Assembly (NCBI GenBank): GCA_965662365.1
Contig: CBFIHR010000021.1
Coordinates: forward strand, 1-58,830
Direction of reading: 5' to 3'
Origin: CAWVWD01 sp965662365
GTDB lineage: Bacteria > Bacteroidota > Bacteroidia > Chitinophagales > Saprospiraceae
Length of the DNA: 58,830 bases
Both the position numbers and the translations under genes were made by a program. Shown here piece after piece: positions 1 through 7,496 of the stretch (position 1 is the first letter of the stretch; every line of letters begins with the position of its first letter). The notes under the pieces are model-generated. The model did no database searches. It saw nothing but the letters and a program-made list of their open reading frames with translations, and was not told the origin of the DNA.

Positions 1-142
1 AAATCTATCCTCAATTCTTCAATTAAAAAAAGGAAGGAAGCCTAACGACAGACCTCGAAATCCTCAATTTTCGAGTTCGATCATCTTTCCATTTTTGAGG
101 GAAAGGGGCAGAATTAGGATCCAAAAAGAAACAGCATATAAA

Positions 143-577
143 ATGACAATAAAAACAGTAATCGACATACGACAACCAGTTGCGGAGGTTTTCAAAGAAT
201 TGGTCAATCCTGATAATATGCCAAAATGGATTGATGGTTTCGTTAGATTGGAGAAAGTCAAAGGGCGACGACCTCGCCGAGGTAGTATTTCGACACAAAT
301 ACACAAGGACTCCAAAGGTCAAATGGAACTACGAGAAGAAATCCTACTTTTTGAACGCAATAAAAAATTTGAAATTCGATTGTCTCACAAAAATATGGAT
401 ACGAAACAAAGCTATGAATTTGTTAATCAAGGCAAGTCGATGACAAGAGTGATTTTAGTTACACAGACTCGGTTGATTCCAGCTTTTATCGCTATCTTTT
501 CGGTCTTTATGAAAGGCGGAATGAAGCGACAACAAGAAGCAAACTTAATGCGATTTAAGAAATTGATGGAAAAATGA
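143..577 (+). CDS. SRPBCC (START/polyketide cyclase-like) small protein
   Basis: A 144-residue protein with the SRPBCC pattern: an N-terminal strand (MTIKTVIDIRQPVAEVF), the conserved phrase NPDNMPKWIDGF, alternating beta strands, and a C-terminal amphipathic helix ending in QQEANLMRFKKLMEK. The family forms a hydrophobic ligand pocket, but no ligand or reaction can be read from this sequence. The reading frame is open further upstream to a TTG at 95. I prefer the ATG at 143 because the added residues are basic and non-conserved and the ATG has an A-rich leader. No signal peptide is present, so the protein is probably cytoplasmic. It precedes tsaB by 66 bases of repeat-bearing spacer, so co-transcription is possible but unproven. 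Confidence 0.75.
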   Translation: MTIKTVIDIRQPVAEVFKELVNPDNMPKWIDGFVRLEKVKGRRPRRGSISTQIHKDSKGQMELREEILLFERNKKFEIRLSHKNMDTKQSYEFVNQGKSMTRVILVTQTRLIPAFIAIFSVFMKGGMKRQQEANLMRFKKLMEK

Positions 578-590
578 TTTTTACGTGTGG

Positions 591-643
591 GAGGTGAGGT
601 AGAATACTTCACACTTTAGAAGACACACTTCATACCTAAAAAG
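591..643 (+). repeat. Period-7 word-repeat leader before tsaB
   Basis: The spacer begins with GAGGTGAGGT, continues with CTTCACA-like words in 7-bp register, and ends in CCTAAAAAG directly before the tsaB ATG. GTGTG at 585-589 can pair with the CACAC motif downstream. The same plan, with the same GAGGTGAGGT start and nearly the same length (43 against 44 bases to the start codon), precedes the purine nucleoside phosphorylase gene at 12470-12523. Function is unknown; see findings. Confidence 0.6.
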
Positions 644-1327
644 ATGATTTTAAATATAGAAACTGCAACGCCAGTTTGTTCGGTAGCGATTGGAGAAAAT
701 GGGCAGGTTTTGGCAGAACGTATGCTAAAAGGGCGACAAACACACGCTGCAAAATTGACGTTGTTGATACAAGAATGTTTGACGGAAGTTGGCATAAAAT
801 TACAAGATTTAGATGCCGTTGCAGTCAGTCATGGCCCGGGTTCTTACACCGGTTTACGAATTGGTTTATCGACAGCGAAAGGCTTGTGTTATACGCTGGA
901 TAAACCATTGATTACCATCAAAACGCTGGCGGCTTTAGCCAACGTGACGAAGATAAATTTTCCTACTGAAAATGCTGTTTATTGTCCGATGATTGATGCG
1001 AGGCGAATGGAAGTTTATACGGCGATTTATGATAATGATGGAAACGAATTGGTGGAAACTCAACCGTTGATTGTCGAAAATGAGGATTTTTTTGAATCTT
1101 ATTTTAAGAATAATCAAACGGTAATTTTCTCCGGTGATGGGTCAACAAAATGTCAATCTATGATTACAAATCCAAATGCCAAATTTGTAGAACAAGAAAA
1201 CTCCGCTGTCGGAATGCTAGCATTGGCGGAAGCCAAATATGCGAAAGGCATATTTGCCGACTTGGCTTATTCTTCTCCATTTTATTTAAAATCACCGAAT
1301 ATTACCAAACCGAAAAAGAAGTTATAA
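644..1327 (+). CDS. tsaB: tRNA threonylcarbamoyladenosine biosynthesis protein TsaB
   Basis: A 227-residue protein with the TsaB (YeaZ) N-terminus MILNIETATPVCSVAI and the conserved block SHGPGSYTGLRIGLSTAKG at residues 62-80 of the ASKHA fold. TsaB is the non-catalytic partner of TsaD; with TsaE and TsaC it makes t6A37 in tRNAs reading ANN codons, in the cytoplasm. Length and motifs match the family. The ATG is the first after the repeat leader and is preceded by an A-rich tract. yidD follows 94 bases downstream on the same strand; the intervening spacer is again made of repeated short words. The tsaD, tsaE and tsaC genes are not in this window. Confidence 0.95.
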   Translation: MILNIETATPVCSVAIGENGQVLAERMLKGRQTHAAKLTLLIQECLTEVGIKLQDLDAVAVSHGPGSYTGLRIGLSTAKGLCYTLDKPLITIKTLAALANVTKINFPTENAVYCPMIDARRMEVYTAIYDNDGNELVETQPLIVENEDFFESYFKNNQTVIFSGDGSTKCQSMITNPNAKFVEQENSAVGMLALAEAKYAKGIFADLAYSSPFYLKSPNITKPKKKL

Positions 1328-1421
1328 CTGTTATATTGTTTCACTGTTATCCCTTTTACTGTTTTTATTATTATAACAATGAGCAAAGCGATAACAATCA
1401 AACAGTCAAACAATAAATCAA
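1328..1421. repeat. Word-repeat spacer between tsaB and yidD
   Basis: This spacer contains ACTGTTAT, ATTGTTT and ACTGTTTT words in its left half and the reverse-complement words ATAACAAT, AAACAGT and AAACAAT in its right half, so the whole spacer is loosely palindromic. It ends in AATAAATCAA before the yidD start. It belongs to the same class of spacer as those at 591-643 and 12456-12523, but with a different word and poorer register. Confidence 0.45.
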
Positions 1422-1661
1422 ATGATCATTTGGAGAGGAATCAAGTTTATTTTTAGTTCAATATTTTTGGCGATTATCAAGTTTTATCAATTGGCCATTT
1501 CGCCATTGCTGCCGCCTTCGTGTCGTTACACACCGACTTGCTCACAATATACCGTAGAAGCCATCAAAAAATATGGTCCTTTCAAAGGAGGTTGGCTGGG
1601 ATTAAAACGCATTACGAGATGTCATCCGTGGGGCGGACATGGTCATGATCCTGTACCATAA
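1422..1661 (+). CDS. yidD: Membrane protein insertion efficiency factor YidD
   Basis: A 79-residue protein with an N-terminal amphipathic or membrane-associated helix (IFSSIFLAIIKFYQLAISP) and the diagnostic cysteine-rich block SCRYTPTCSQYTVEAIKKYG, then GLKRITRCHPWG. These features match YidD, which assists YidC-dependent inner-membrane insertion. Length is normal for the family. In many bacteria yidD lies beside rnpA and yidC; here it follows tsaB, so the usual cluster is not kept. A strong bidirectional hairpin lies downstream. Confidence 0.95.
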   Translation: MIIWRGIKFIFSSIFLAIIKFYQLAISPLLPPSCRYTPTCSQYTVEAIKKYGPFKGGWLGLKRITRCHPWGGHGHDPVP

Positions 1662-1701
1662 TAGCAGCTTTCAGTATGCAGTTGGCAGTTTCTTATTTGT
1701 A

Positions 1702-1738
1702 AAAAGGTCGAATGTTTTTAATAAACATTCGACCTTTT
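1702..1738. terminator. Bidirectional terminator between yidD and the DUF255 gene
   Basis: A perfect 16-bp stem (arms 1702-1717 and 1723-1738) with a 5-base loop; the arms begin with AAAA and end with TTTT, so it can terminate in both directions. It separates convergent genes. It is embedded between CAGTATGCAG (1670-1679) and GCATACTGCTG (1739-1749), followed by repeated AACTGAAA words to 1772, so the flanks form a second, looser palindrome. Confidence 0.85.
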
Positions 1739-1774
1739 GCATACTGCTGACTGAAAACTGTGAACTGAAAACTG

Positions 1775-3901
1775 TTACATTTCCTCGCTCATTAAATCCA
1801 AAGCATCAGCAACAGTATTGACCGGAAACTTACAAACTTTATTTTTACAAACGTAAATAGTCGTTTCTTTCCTTACTAATTTCCCTTCCAATAAGTCTAA
1901 AGAGCCTTCATTTGAACCTCCCAACAGTAACATATTTGGAATATAATTCTTGTCCAAATCACGACGAATAAGCTCAAAATCATTTCCAACGATAGCGACC
2001 TCAAACGGTTCATAAACGAAGTCGATCAATACGGTTGACCAATTAGAATAGAAACTTGGATCTTTGGTAGAAGTCATAACTGGTAGCATATTATTAACCA
2101 TTTCCTTAGCCATCATTTCGTATTCGTCATTGAATAAGTAGATGCTTAAATAGTGCATTACTTTTGCCATGGTAGAGTTAGAACTTGGAATGACATTATC
2201 AACCATTTTGCGTTTACGAGTCACCAAAGGCGGATCAATATCCGATGTATAAAAGAAGGTTTTTGTTTCAAAATCGTAGAAATGTTCGATGGCATATTCG
2301 GTCAAATCTCTTGCTTTAAAGAGCCATTGCTCATCGAAAGTCACTTGATATAAAGCGATAAAAGCTTCCGCTGTTAAGGCATAATCATCTAAAAAAGCAT
2401 TGATAACAGATTTTTCATTTTTATAATTACGAGTCATACGATTATCTTTATGAATGGCCTGTCTCTTCAAAAATTCTGCGTTAGCAATAGCAGCTTTCAA
2501 AAATTTTTCTTCTCCAAAAGTACGATAGGCGTCAACATAACCTTTGAGCATTAAAGCATTCCAGGCGGTCAAAATCTTATCATCTAATTTAGGTTTTGTC
2601 TTTTCTTTTCTTGCTTTTAATAAATTACCTTTTGCTAACCGCATTTTTGATTTAAAATCGTCTAACGACAATCCGTATTGATTTGCTGTAAACTCGGACG
2701 TAGGCTCTACGTACAAGATATTTTTACCATTTTTCCAGTTTCCTTCAGGTTTAATGTTATAAAAGTCCTTGAATAAGTTAGCGATCTCTGCGTCATCAAT
2801 TGCAGCATTGATTTCTTGTTCTGTCCAGGTATAATATTCCCCAACTTCTCCATCAGAGTCAGCATCATACGAAGAGTAAAATCCACCATTAAATGCAGTC
2901 ATTTCTTTTTCAATAAAAGATAAAGTTTCATAAACAACCTCTTTGTACAGGGGATTTTTAGTCAGCCGATAGGCTTCTGAGTATAGGCTAATCAACTGAC
3001 CATTGTCGTACAACATTTTCTCAAAACGAGGCACTTTCCAGTTTGCATCAGTCGAATAACGGGAAAAACCACCTCCGACATGATCATAAATTCCACCATA
3101 AGCCATATTATTTAAAGTGACTTCAACAGCTTCCAGCGTTTTTGGATTTTTAGTCAAACCATATACTTTCAATAGATATTGATAGTTATTCGGTAATGGG
3201 AATTTTATATCGACATTGCGTCCACCTTTTTGCAAATCAATGCTATTAATAAAAGAACTGGTAATTTTATTCATCTGTTTTTTAGTAAAATCAGACTGCT
3301 CTCCCACGATAGAAAGTTGGGTGTCAATTTCCTCAATTCCTTTCACAATATCGAAAGCCCAGGCTTCTACTTTTGCAGGATTTTTTTGGCGTTCGTTAAC
3401 CATATAGGTTAAGATGCGTTCCCATTGTTCTTTCTTAAAATAAGTACCTGCCCAAAATGGTTCGCCAGTTGGTAAGGCAAAAGCATTGAGTGGCCAACCA
3501 CAGTTTTTGCCGGCAGAAACTCGGCACGCACTCAAATAAACGTCATCAACATCGGGGCGTTCTTCTTTATCAACTTTGATAGCAATAAAGTTCTCATTGA
3601 TGATTTTAGCAATCGTAGAATCCATGTATGATTCTTTTTCCATCACATGACACCAGTGACAAGCCGTATAGCCGACGCTAAGCAAAATCATTTTATCTTC
3701 TCGTTGTGCTTTTTCTAAAGTGGCTTCATTCCATGGGTGCCAATTGACAGGATTGAAGGCATATTGTTGCAGGTAAGGGCTACTCTCACCGTATAACATA
3801 TTGGCTCCCGAAACTCTACTGTTTCTTGATGTTGAGGTTGTAGTTCTACATGTTACGAATAAAAATAGTGCTACAATAGCAAAGAGATTAACTATTTTCA
3901 T
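1775..3901 (-). CDS. DUF255 family thioredoxin-fold/six-hairpin lipoprotein
   Basis: A 708-residue protein of the SPATA20/YyaL type. An N-terminal signal sequence ends in FVTC with Cys18 as candidate lipidated residue, so it probably sits in the envelope. Residues 35-200 are a DsbH-like thioredoxin domain with Cys81-His-Trp-Cys84 in ACHWCHVMEKESY and the family block CGWPLNAFALPTGEPFWAGT. The rest resembles the (alpha/alpha)6 N-acylglucosamine epimerase-like barrel. Its biochemical role is unresolved across the family. The -7-like hexamer TAAATTTG (3990-3983 on the minus strand) gives a leader of about 75 bases. That leader shares 14 bases (TTCACACTTTAGAA) with the tsaB leader. Confidence 0.88.
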   Translation of the reverse strand: MKIVNLFAIVALFLFVTCRTTTSTSRNSRVSGANMLYGESSPYLQQYAFNPVNWHPWNEATLEKAQREDKMILLSVGYTACHWCHVMEKESYMDSTIAKIINENFIAIKVDKEERPDVDDVYLSACRVSAGKNCGWPLNAFALPTGEPFWAGTYFKKEQWERILTYMVNERQKNPAKVEAWAFDIVKGIEEIDTQLSIVGEQSDFTKKQMNKITSSFINSIDLQKGGRNVDIKFPLPNNYQYLLKVYGLTKNPKTLEAVEVTLNNMAYGGIYDHVGGGFSRYSTDANWKVPRFEKMLYDNGQLISLYSEAYRLTKNPLYKEVVYETLSFIEKEMTAFNGGFYSSYDADSDGEVGEYYTWTEQEINAAIDDAEIANLFKDFYNIKPEGNWKNGKNILYVEPTSEFTANQYGLSLDDFKSKMRLAKGNLLKARKEKTKPKLDDKILTAWNALMLKGYVDAYRTFGEEKFLKAAIANAEFLKRQAIHKDNRMTRNYKNEKSVINAFLDDYALTAEAFIALYQVTFDEQWLFKARDLTEYAIEHFYDFETKTFFYTSDIDPPLVTRKRKMVDNVIPSSNSTMAKVMHYLSIYLFNDEYEMMAKEMVNNMLPVMTSTKDPSFYSNWSTVLIDFVYEPFEVAIVGNDFELIRRDLDKNYIPNMLLLGGSNEGSLDLLEGKLVRKETTIYVCKNKVCKFPVNTVADALDLMSEEM

Positions 3902-3943
3902 AATTTTTTTATTGATTGAGTAAGTTTGTTTCTAAAGTGTGAA
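3902..3943 (-). repeat. Word-repeat leader before the DUF255 gene
   Basis: On the minus strand this leader starts with TTCACACTTTAGAA, identical over 14 bases to the middle of the tsaB leader (608-621), then ACAAACTT and a run of A before ATG. The match to a leader on the other strand of an unrelated gene suggests a recurring element rather than chance. Confidence 0.4.
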
Positions 3944-4103
3944 TTTATCGACTCTTGACAAATCTTTTGTATTGTAGCAATTCAAATTTATTTTTTTTAT
4001 AGAAAATAATATTTATTGGCATCGAAAACTGCTTATTAATGTCAAAATAAAAAAGGTATGATATGAAAAGATTATTGTTTGTTGTTTTATAGGGTAAAAT
4101 AAC

Positions 4104-4134
4104 AAAGCCCTTCTTGTATGTCAAGAAGGGCTTT
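4104..4134 (-). terminator. Rho-independent terminator after the small secreted protein gene
   Basis: A perfect 13-bp stem (4104-4116 and 4122-4134) with a 5-base loop, the arms starting AAAGCCC and ending GGGCTTT. It lies 20 bases past the stop codon of the gene at 4154-4648. Confidence 0.85.
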
Positions 4135-4153
4135 ATTATAAAAAATACGAATA

Positions 4154-4648
4154 TTATTTTTTATCAAAAACTAATTGTGGCAAGGTCGGAAAGGCGGCAC
4201 TGCTGTACTGAGAATAATTTTCAGCCGCTTTAACATCAATGCTATATGATTTTGAGAAATTTTTCAAAAAATTCTCCAAGGTCTTTCTATCTAAGTTTTT
4301 AGAGGTCGGTTTTAAGTGAAAAGCAATATGCTTGATTGTTCCATCTTCTTCCCAAAATACTTTCATCCACATTTTCAAGCCATTGATATCGAAGTCATTT
4401 GCTTTGGCATAATTCTCCATTGCTTTTAACATCAATGTCCACTGTTGATGTGCTTTTTTTACATCATTATCACATACATCTAAAAGTCCTATTTCATAGT
4501 CCTCACTTAATTTTTCAAATGCTTCAGGTTGATCACCAATTTGAAAAACAGTGGGATACACTTTTTTCTCTCCTTCCACACTCTTTTGAGCAGAAACTAT
4601 CAGAGAAGTAAACACAAATATTAGTAACATCGAAATTAGCCTAAACAT
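4154..4648 (-). CDS. Small secreted protein of unknown function
   Basis: A 164-residue protein with a clear signal peptide (MFRLISMLLIFVFTSLIVSAQ, cleavage after SAQ likely). The mature part of about 140 residues is mixed alpha/beta and contains one cysteine (in LDVCDND) and the phrase LKMWMKVFWEEDGTIKHIAF, which looks like a beta hairpin. I do not recognise a domain. It has its own terminator, and a 15-bp palindrome (4684-4698) lies 36 bases upstream of the start, so it is probably a single-gene unit. Expected location is the periplasm or outside the cell. Confidence 0.7.
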   Translation of the reverse strand: MFRLISMLLIFVFTSLIVSAQKSVEGEKKVYPTVFQIGDQPEAFEKLSEDYEIGLLDVCDNDVKKAHQQWTLMLKAMENYAKANDFDINGLKMWMKVFWEEDGTIKHIAFHLKPTSKNLDRKTLENFLKNFSKSYSIDVKAAENYSQYSSAAFPTLPQLVFDKK

Positions 4649-5143
4649 AACCTTTGTTTTACAAATTAAATAATATCTACCAGGAGTTGAATCAACTCAC
4701 GATAGTGATGCTGTATAGATTTCATATTGAAGGGGAGTCAATAGTTAGAATGTTCAGAAGGCTATATTATTTTACTAAAATTATGAAAGTAATTTATTTA
4801 CAGAAAGGCTTCTAAAAATCGTATCAACTTATATATAAAAATAGAAATTTTATTTTAAAAAAACTATGAAAAAAAATTTTATTTTAATAATCTATCTAAT
4901 TACATAAAATATGACTCCTTCTATTCTAAAAAGATTCTAAAAAGATGGATTTTAGATTTCCAGTTTATTATTTATGACTTCTAAACCATATACTCTAACT
5001 CATTCTGCAACGCTCGAAATCAAGTTTATTTATTGTATTTAAACATTGGGTTTAACCTAAAAAAATGATTATATATTACTTAAATCGTCTAAGTGACGTA
5101 AAAGTTATCATTCAATTTATAAATTCATAAAAGAACTCTTACA
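4649..5143. other. Gene-free AT-rich stretch with a palindrome and short direct repeats
   Basis: No convincing gene is present. It holds a 15-bp palindrome, GAGTTGA-A-TCAACTC, at 4684-4698; two copies of AAATTTTATTTTAA (about 4846 and 4875); and a tandem pair of ATTCTAAAAAG near 4923-4944. It separates divergent genes, so promoters for both must lie here, but I see no strong TAnnTTTG element for the forward gene. The 13-codon ORF at 4866 is too short to support. Confidence 0.5.
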
Positions 5144-6106
5144 ATGAGATTAAGTTTTATTGCACTGGCTTTATTACTCGCCAGTGTTACACTTTTGGCA
5201 CAAGAAAATAAAGATACGAGTAACTGGAAAATTGGCGGTGATGCCGGATTAACATTCTTTCAATCATCATTTGTAAACTGGACAGACGGCGGTGGCGACC
5301 CAATGACGACTATTGGAATGTTGGGTAATTTATATGCAAAATATGGCGAAGATCGCATAAGCTGGGAAAATATTGGTTTGTTGCAGTACCAACTTCAACG
5401 TGTCGGAAAAGATGCTGATTTCCTAAAATCTATTGATCGTTTGGAGTTTTTATCTGTTGCTGCTTATCAAATAGTTGAAGATAATACTAACTGGAACTAT
5501 TCACTTTTAGCGTCTATGAAAACGCAGTTGACGAGTACTATTGTTGATGATAAGTTACAATCAAGTTTTTTTGCACCGGCTGAGATTTTGATTGCACCTG
5601 GTATTAAGTTTATGAAAGGTAATAAAAAAACAAAGGATAATTTATTAGTTAATTTGTCACCAGCGACAGCAAAGTTGACGATTGTTGGTAATCAAGGCTT
5701 GGCGGACTCGGGTACGTTTACTGGCAAGCCGGCGATTTATGATACTTTGGGAAATAAATTGGCTGACGGTGCGATGCTTCGTTCGGAGGTTGGTGCATCT
5801 TTAATCGGTAATTATCGGCTAAATGTAGTGGAAAAAGAGGATGTTAAGATAACATGGCAAACGAACCTTGAGTTATTTTCTAATTATTTGGAAAATCCTC
5901 AATATGTCGATGTGAAGTGGACAAATCTTATTGCTACAAACTTTTTGAAATATTTTACGGTGACGGTTTCTACCGATTTGAGGTATGACTATGATACTCA
6001 GATTCCTTTTGATGATGACGGCGACGGAACAATTGACACGGGAGAGTTTAAAAGAGGTGTACGTTTTGCGCAGACTTTTGGTATTGGTATTGGTTACAAA
6101 TTTTGA
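5144..6106 (+). CDS. DUF3078 outer-membrane beta-barrel protein with an EF-hand-like loop
   Basis: A 320-residue protein with a signal peptide ending LLAQ, the DUF3078 signature NWKIGGDAGLTFFQSSFVNW followed by a Gly-rich turn, alternating amphipathic strands, and a C-terminus GIGIGYKF ending in Phe as expected for outer-membrane barrels. The family is restricted to Bacteroidota and its function is unknown. An unusual feature is a loop at residues 290-301, DDDGDGTIDTGE, that fits the canonical EF-hand calcium-binding pattern (D at 1, 3, 5; G at 6; I at 8; D at 9; E at 12). It lies just before the last strand. Confidence 0.85.
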   Translation: MRLSFIALALLLASVTLLAQENKDTSNWKIGGDAGLTFFQSSFVNWTDGGGDPMTTIGMLGNLYAKYGEDRISWENIGLLQYQLQRVGKDADFLKSIDRLEFLSVAAYQIVEDNTNWNYSLLASMKTQLTSTIVDDKLQSSFFAPAEILIAPGIKFMKGNKKTKDNLLVNLSPATAKLTIVGNQGLADSGTFTGKPAIYDTLGNKLADGAMLRSEVGASLIGNYRLNVVEKEDVKITWQTNLELFSNYLENPQYVDVKWTNLIATNFLKYFTVTVSTDLRYDYDTQIPFDDDGDGTIDTGEFKRGVRFAQTFGIGIGYKF

Positions 6107-6153
6107 AAATATTTTGGCGGATTGCAAAGGTGTTGAAATACCTAAGAATGTTG

Positions 6154-6228
6154 AGAAGGTTGTAGTAAATACCAGAAAATAGTAATTGGTTTTCAATAAA
6201 TTTATGCTCTGTTTTACTACAACCTTCT
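6154..6228. terminator. Long-loop inverted repeat between convergent genes
   Basis: A 16-bp perfect stem, AGAAGGTTGTAGTAAA at 6154-6169 and its complement at 6213-6228, with a 43-base loop. It lies between the DUF3078 gene and tatC, which converge, and probably serves both. Confidence 0.65.
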
Positions 6229-6254
6229 TTATTTTATTCGTACTCAGAATCTAA

Positions 6255-7169
6255 TTATGCCTCTTCTTCGTACTTTTTCGCTATTCTTGAAGATATTCCA
6301 ATACTGATTTCGTAGAGAATGTAAAGTGGAATTCCTATCAAAAATTGAGTAACAACATCCGGAGGGGTGATTAATGCCGATAATCCTAAGATAACAATAA
6401 CCGCATGTCGGCGATATTTTCTCATAAACTCTGGTGTTAATAAGCCTATTTTGGAAAGAAAATAAACAACTACGGGCAGCTCGAAAATCATTCCTGCAGG
6501 AGCAGTGAACATGACCATATAATTAACTAAAGAAACTAACTGAATCTGAGCCGTAACGCCCATAATTTCATAATTAGCTAAAAAAGTAACGGCAAAAGGA
6601 GCAATGATAAAAAATCCGAATGTGATGCCTAAAAAGAATAGGAAAGAACAAATGAGGACAATTCCTCGTATTGCTTTTTGTTCATTTGGATACAAACCTG
6701 GCTTAATAAATCGCCAAAACTCCCAAAAAAGGTATGGAAAAGCAATGAATACACCTAAAACCATAGATACTTTGATATGTGTCAAAAACGCTTCTCCTAA
6801 CTGAATAACAGTGATAATATAGCCTCCTTCCGTGTTTTCTACTCCGGTTTTATTTGTCAAAATAGGATTACTATTCGGGCCAAATGGATCGTCAGGATTT
6901 GCTAAGCCGACCATATCTAAAAACTGATTAATAACTACATAACTCGGAAAGTCAGGTCTTGCTGGTCCTAAAATAATTTTACCAAAAACGAAATCTTTTG
7001 CGATAAAGACAACAAGTGTCAATAAAATCACAACTACCAATGACCGAATAATATGCCAACGCAACTCTTCTAAATGGTCTAAAAAACTCATCTCTTTTTC
7101 ATTCTTAGGGCTGAGTTGTCCATTTTCTCCTACTTCGTAATCGTCAATATCAACTTGGTCTAAAGCCAT
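6255..7169 (-). CDS. tatC: Sec-independent protein translocase TatC
   Basis: TatC with the signature MSFLDHLEELRWHIIRSL near the N-terminus and six hydrophobic segments. It is the receptor of the twin-arginine translocase in the inner membrane. An upstream reading starting at 7217 adds 16 residues, but the candidate promoter at 7207-7233 on this strand lies inside that extension, so the ATG at 7169 (MALDQVDIDDYE) is the likely start, giving 304 residues. The loop between the first two membrane segments is long, as often in Bacteroidota. tatA is not in this window, so the gene is an orphan here. Confidence 0.95.
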   Translation of the reverse strand: MALDQVDIDDYEVGENGQLSPKNEKEMSFLDHLEELRWHIIRSLVVVILLTLVVFIAKDFVFGKIILGPARPDFPSYVVINQFLDMVGLANPDDPFGPNSNPILTNKTGVENTEGGYIITVIQLGEAFLTHIKVSMVLGVFIAFPYLFWEFWRFIKPGLYPNEQKAIRGIVLICSFLFFLGITFGFFIIAPFAVTFLANYEIMGVTAQIQLVSLVNYMVMFTAPAGMIFELPVVVYFLSKIGLLTPEFMRKYRRHAVIVILGLSALITPPDVVTQFLIGIPLYILYEISIGISSRIAKKYEEEA

Positions 7170-7206
7170 TTTTGTATAGTTAGCATTAGTAATCAAAAAA
7201 TTTTGA

Positions 7207-7233
7207 CAAAAATACAAAACGATTCTTATCCAA
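7207..7233 (-). promoter_or_regulatory. Bacteroidetes-type promoter of tatC
   Basis: On the minus strand TTG at 7233-7231, a 16-base gap, then TATTTTTG at 7214-7207, which matches the TAnnTTTG -7 consensus. Transcription would begin near 7200, about 30 bases before the ATG at 7169. Confidence 0.55.
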
Positions 7234-7496
7234 TATAAGTTTGATTGATTTTTTAGACGAAGTATCTGTTTATTATGAATAAGTATATCTGCAAGTATAT
7301 CGAAATAAGAAATGATTAATTTTTTAGTTACTCTAGTAATATTAATTTTTTCAATGTCACAATTTTGTTTTTTTTATATATTATCCATGTATATTTTTTT
7401 ATCTTTAGGTTTAGTTAGTTGATTATAAAACTATTAAATATTAAAAAAAATAATGTATTGATTGTTACTTAAATTCAAGTCAACTATAAACTTAAA
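7234..7496. other. AT-rich intergenic region upstream of the LysM gene
   Basis: The interval lies between the tatC promoter and the divergent LysM gene. It is very AT-rich. TATCTTTA near 7399 resembles a -7 element with one mismatch. A 36-codon hydrophobic ORF on the plus strand (7312-7422) exists but may be a by-product of T-rich sequence. Nothing else stands out. Confidence 0.4.

Noticed and set aside
95..142. TTG-initiated extension of the SRPBCC protein
   Set aside because: The added residues are basic and unlike the family N-terminus; the ATG at 143 is better placed.
4063..4092. Nine-codon ORF MKRLLFVVL
   Set aside because: Looks like the start of a signal peptide but is too short to support; it lies just before a terminator of the opposite strand.
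4866..4907. Thirteen-codon ORF MKKNFILIIYLIT
   Set aside because: Short and in a strongly AT-biased stretch; no promoter or conservation evidence.
7170..7217. Longer TatC start at 7217
   Set aside because: A good promoter lies inside the extension, so it would not be transcribed.
7312..7422. Hydrophobic 36-codon ORF upstream of the LysM gene
   Set aside because: T-rich sequence gives hydrophobic codons by chance; no promoter or leader supports it.
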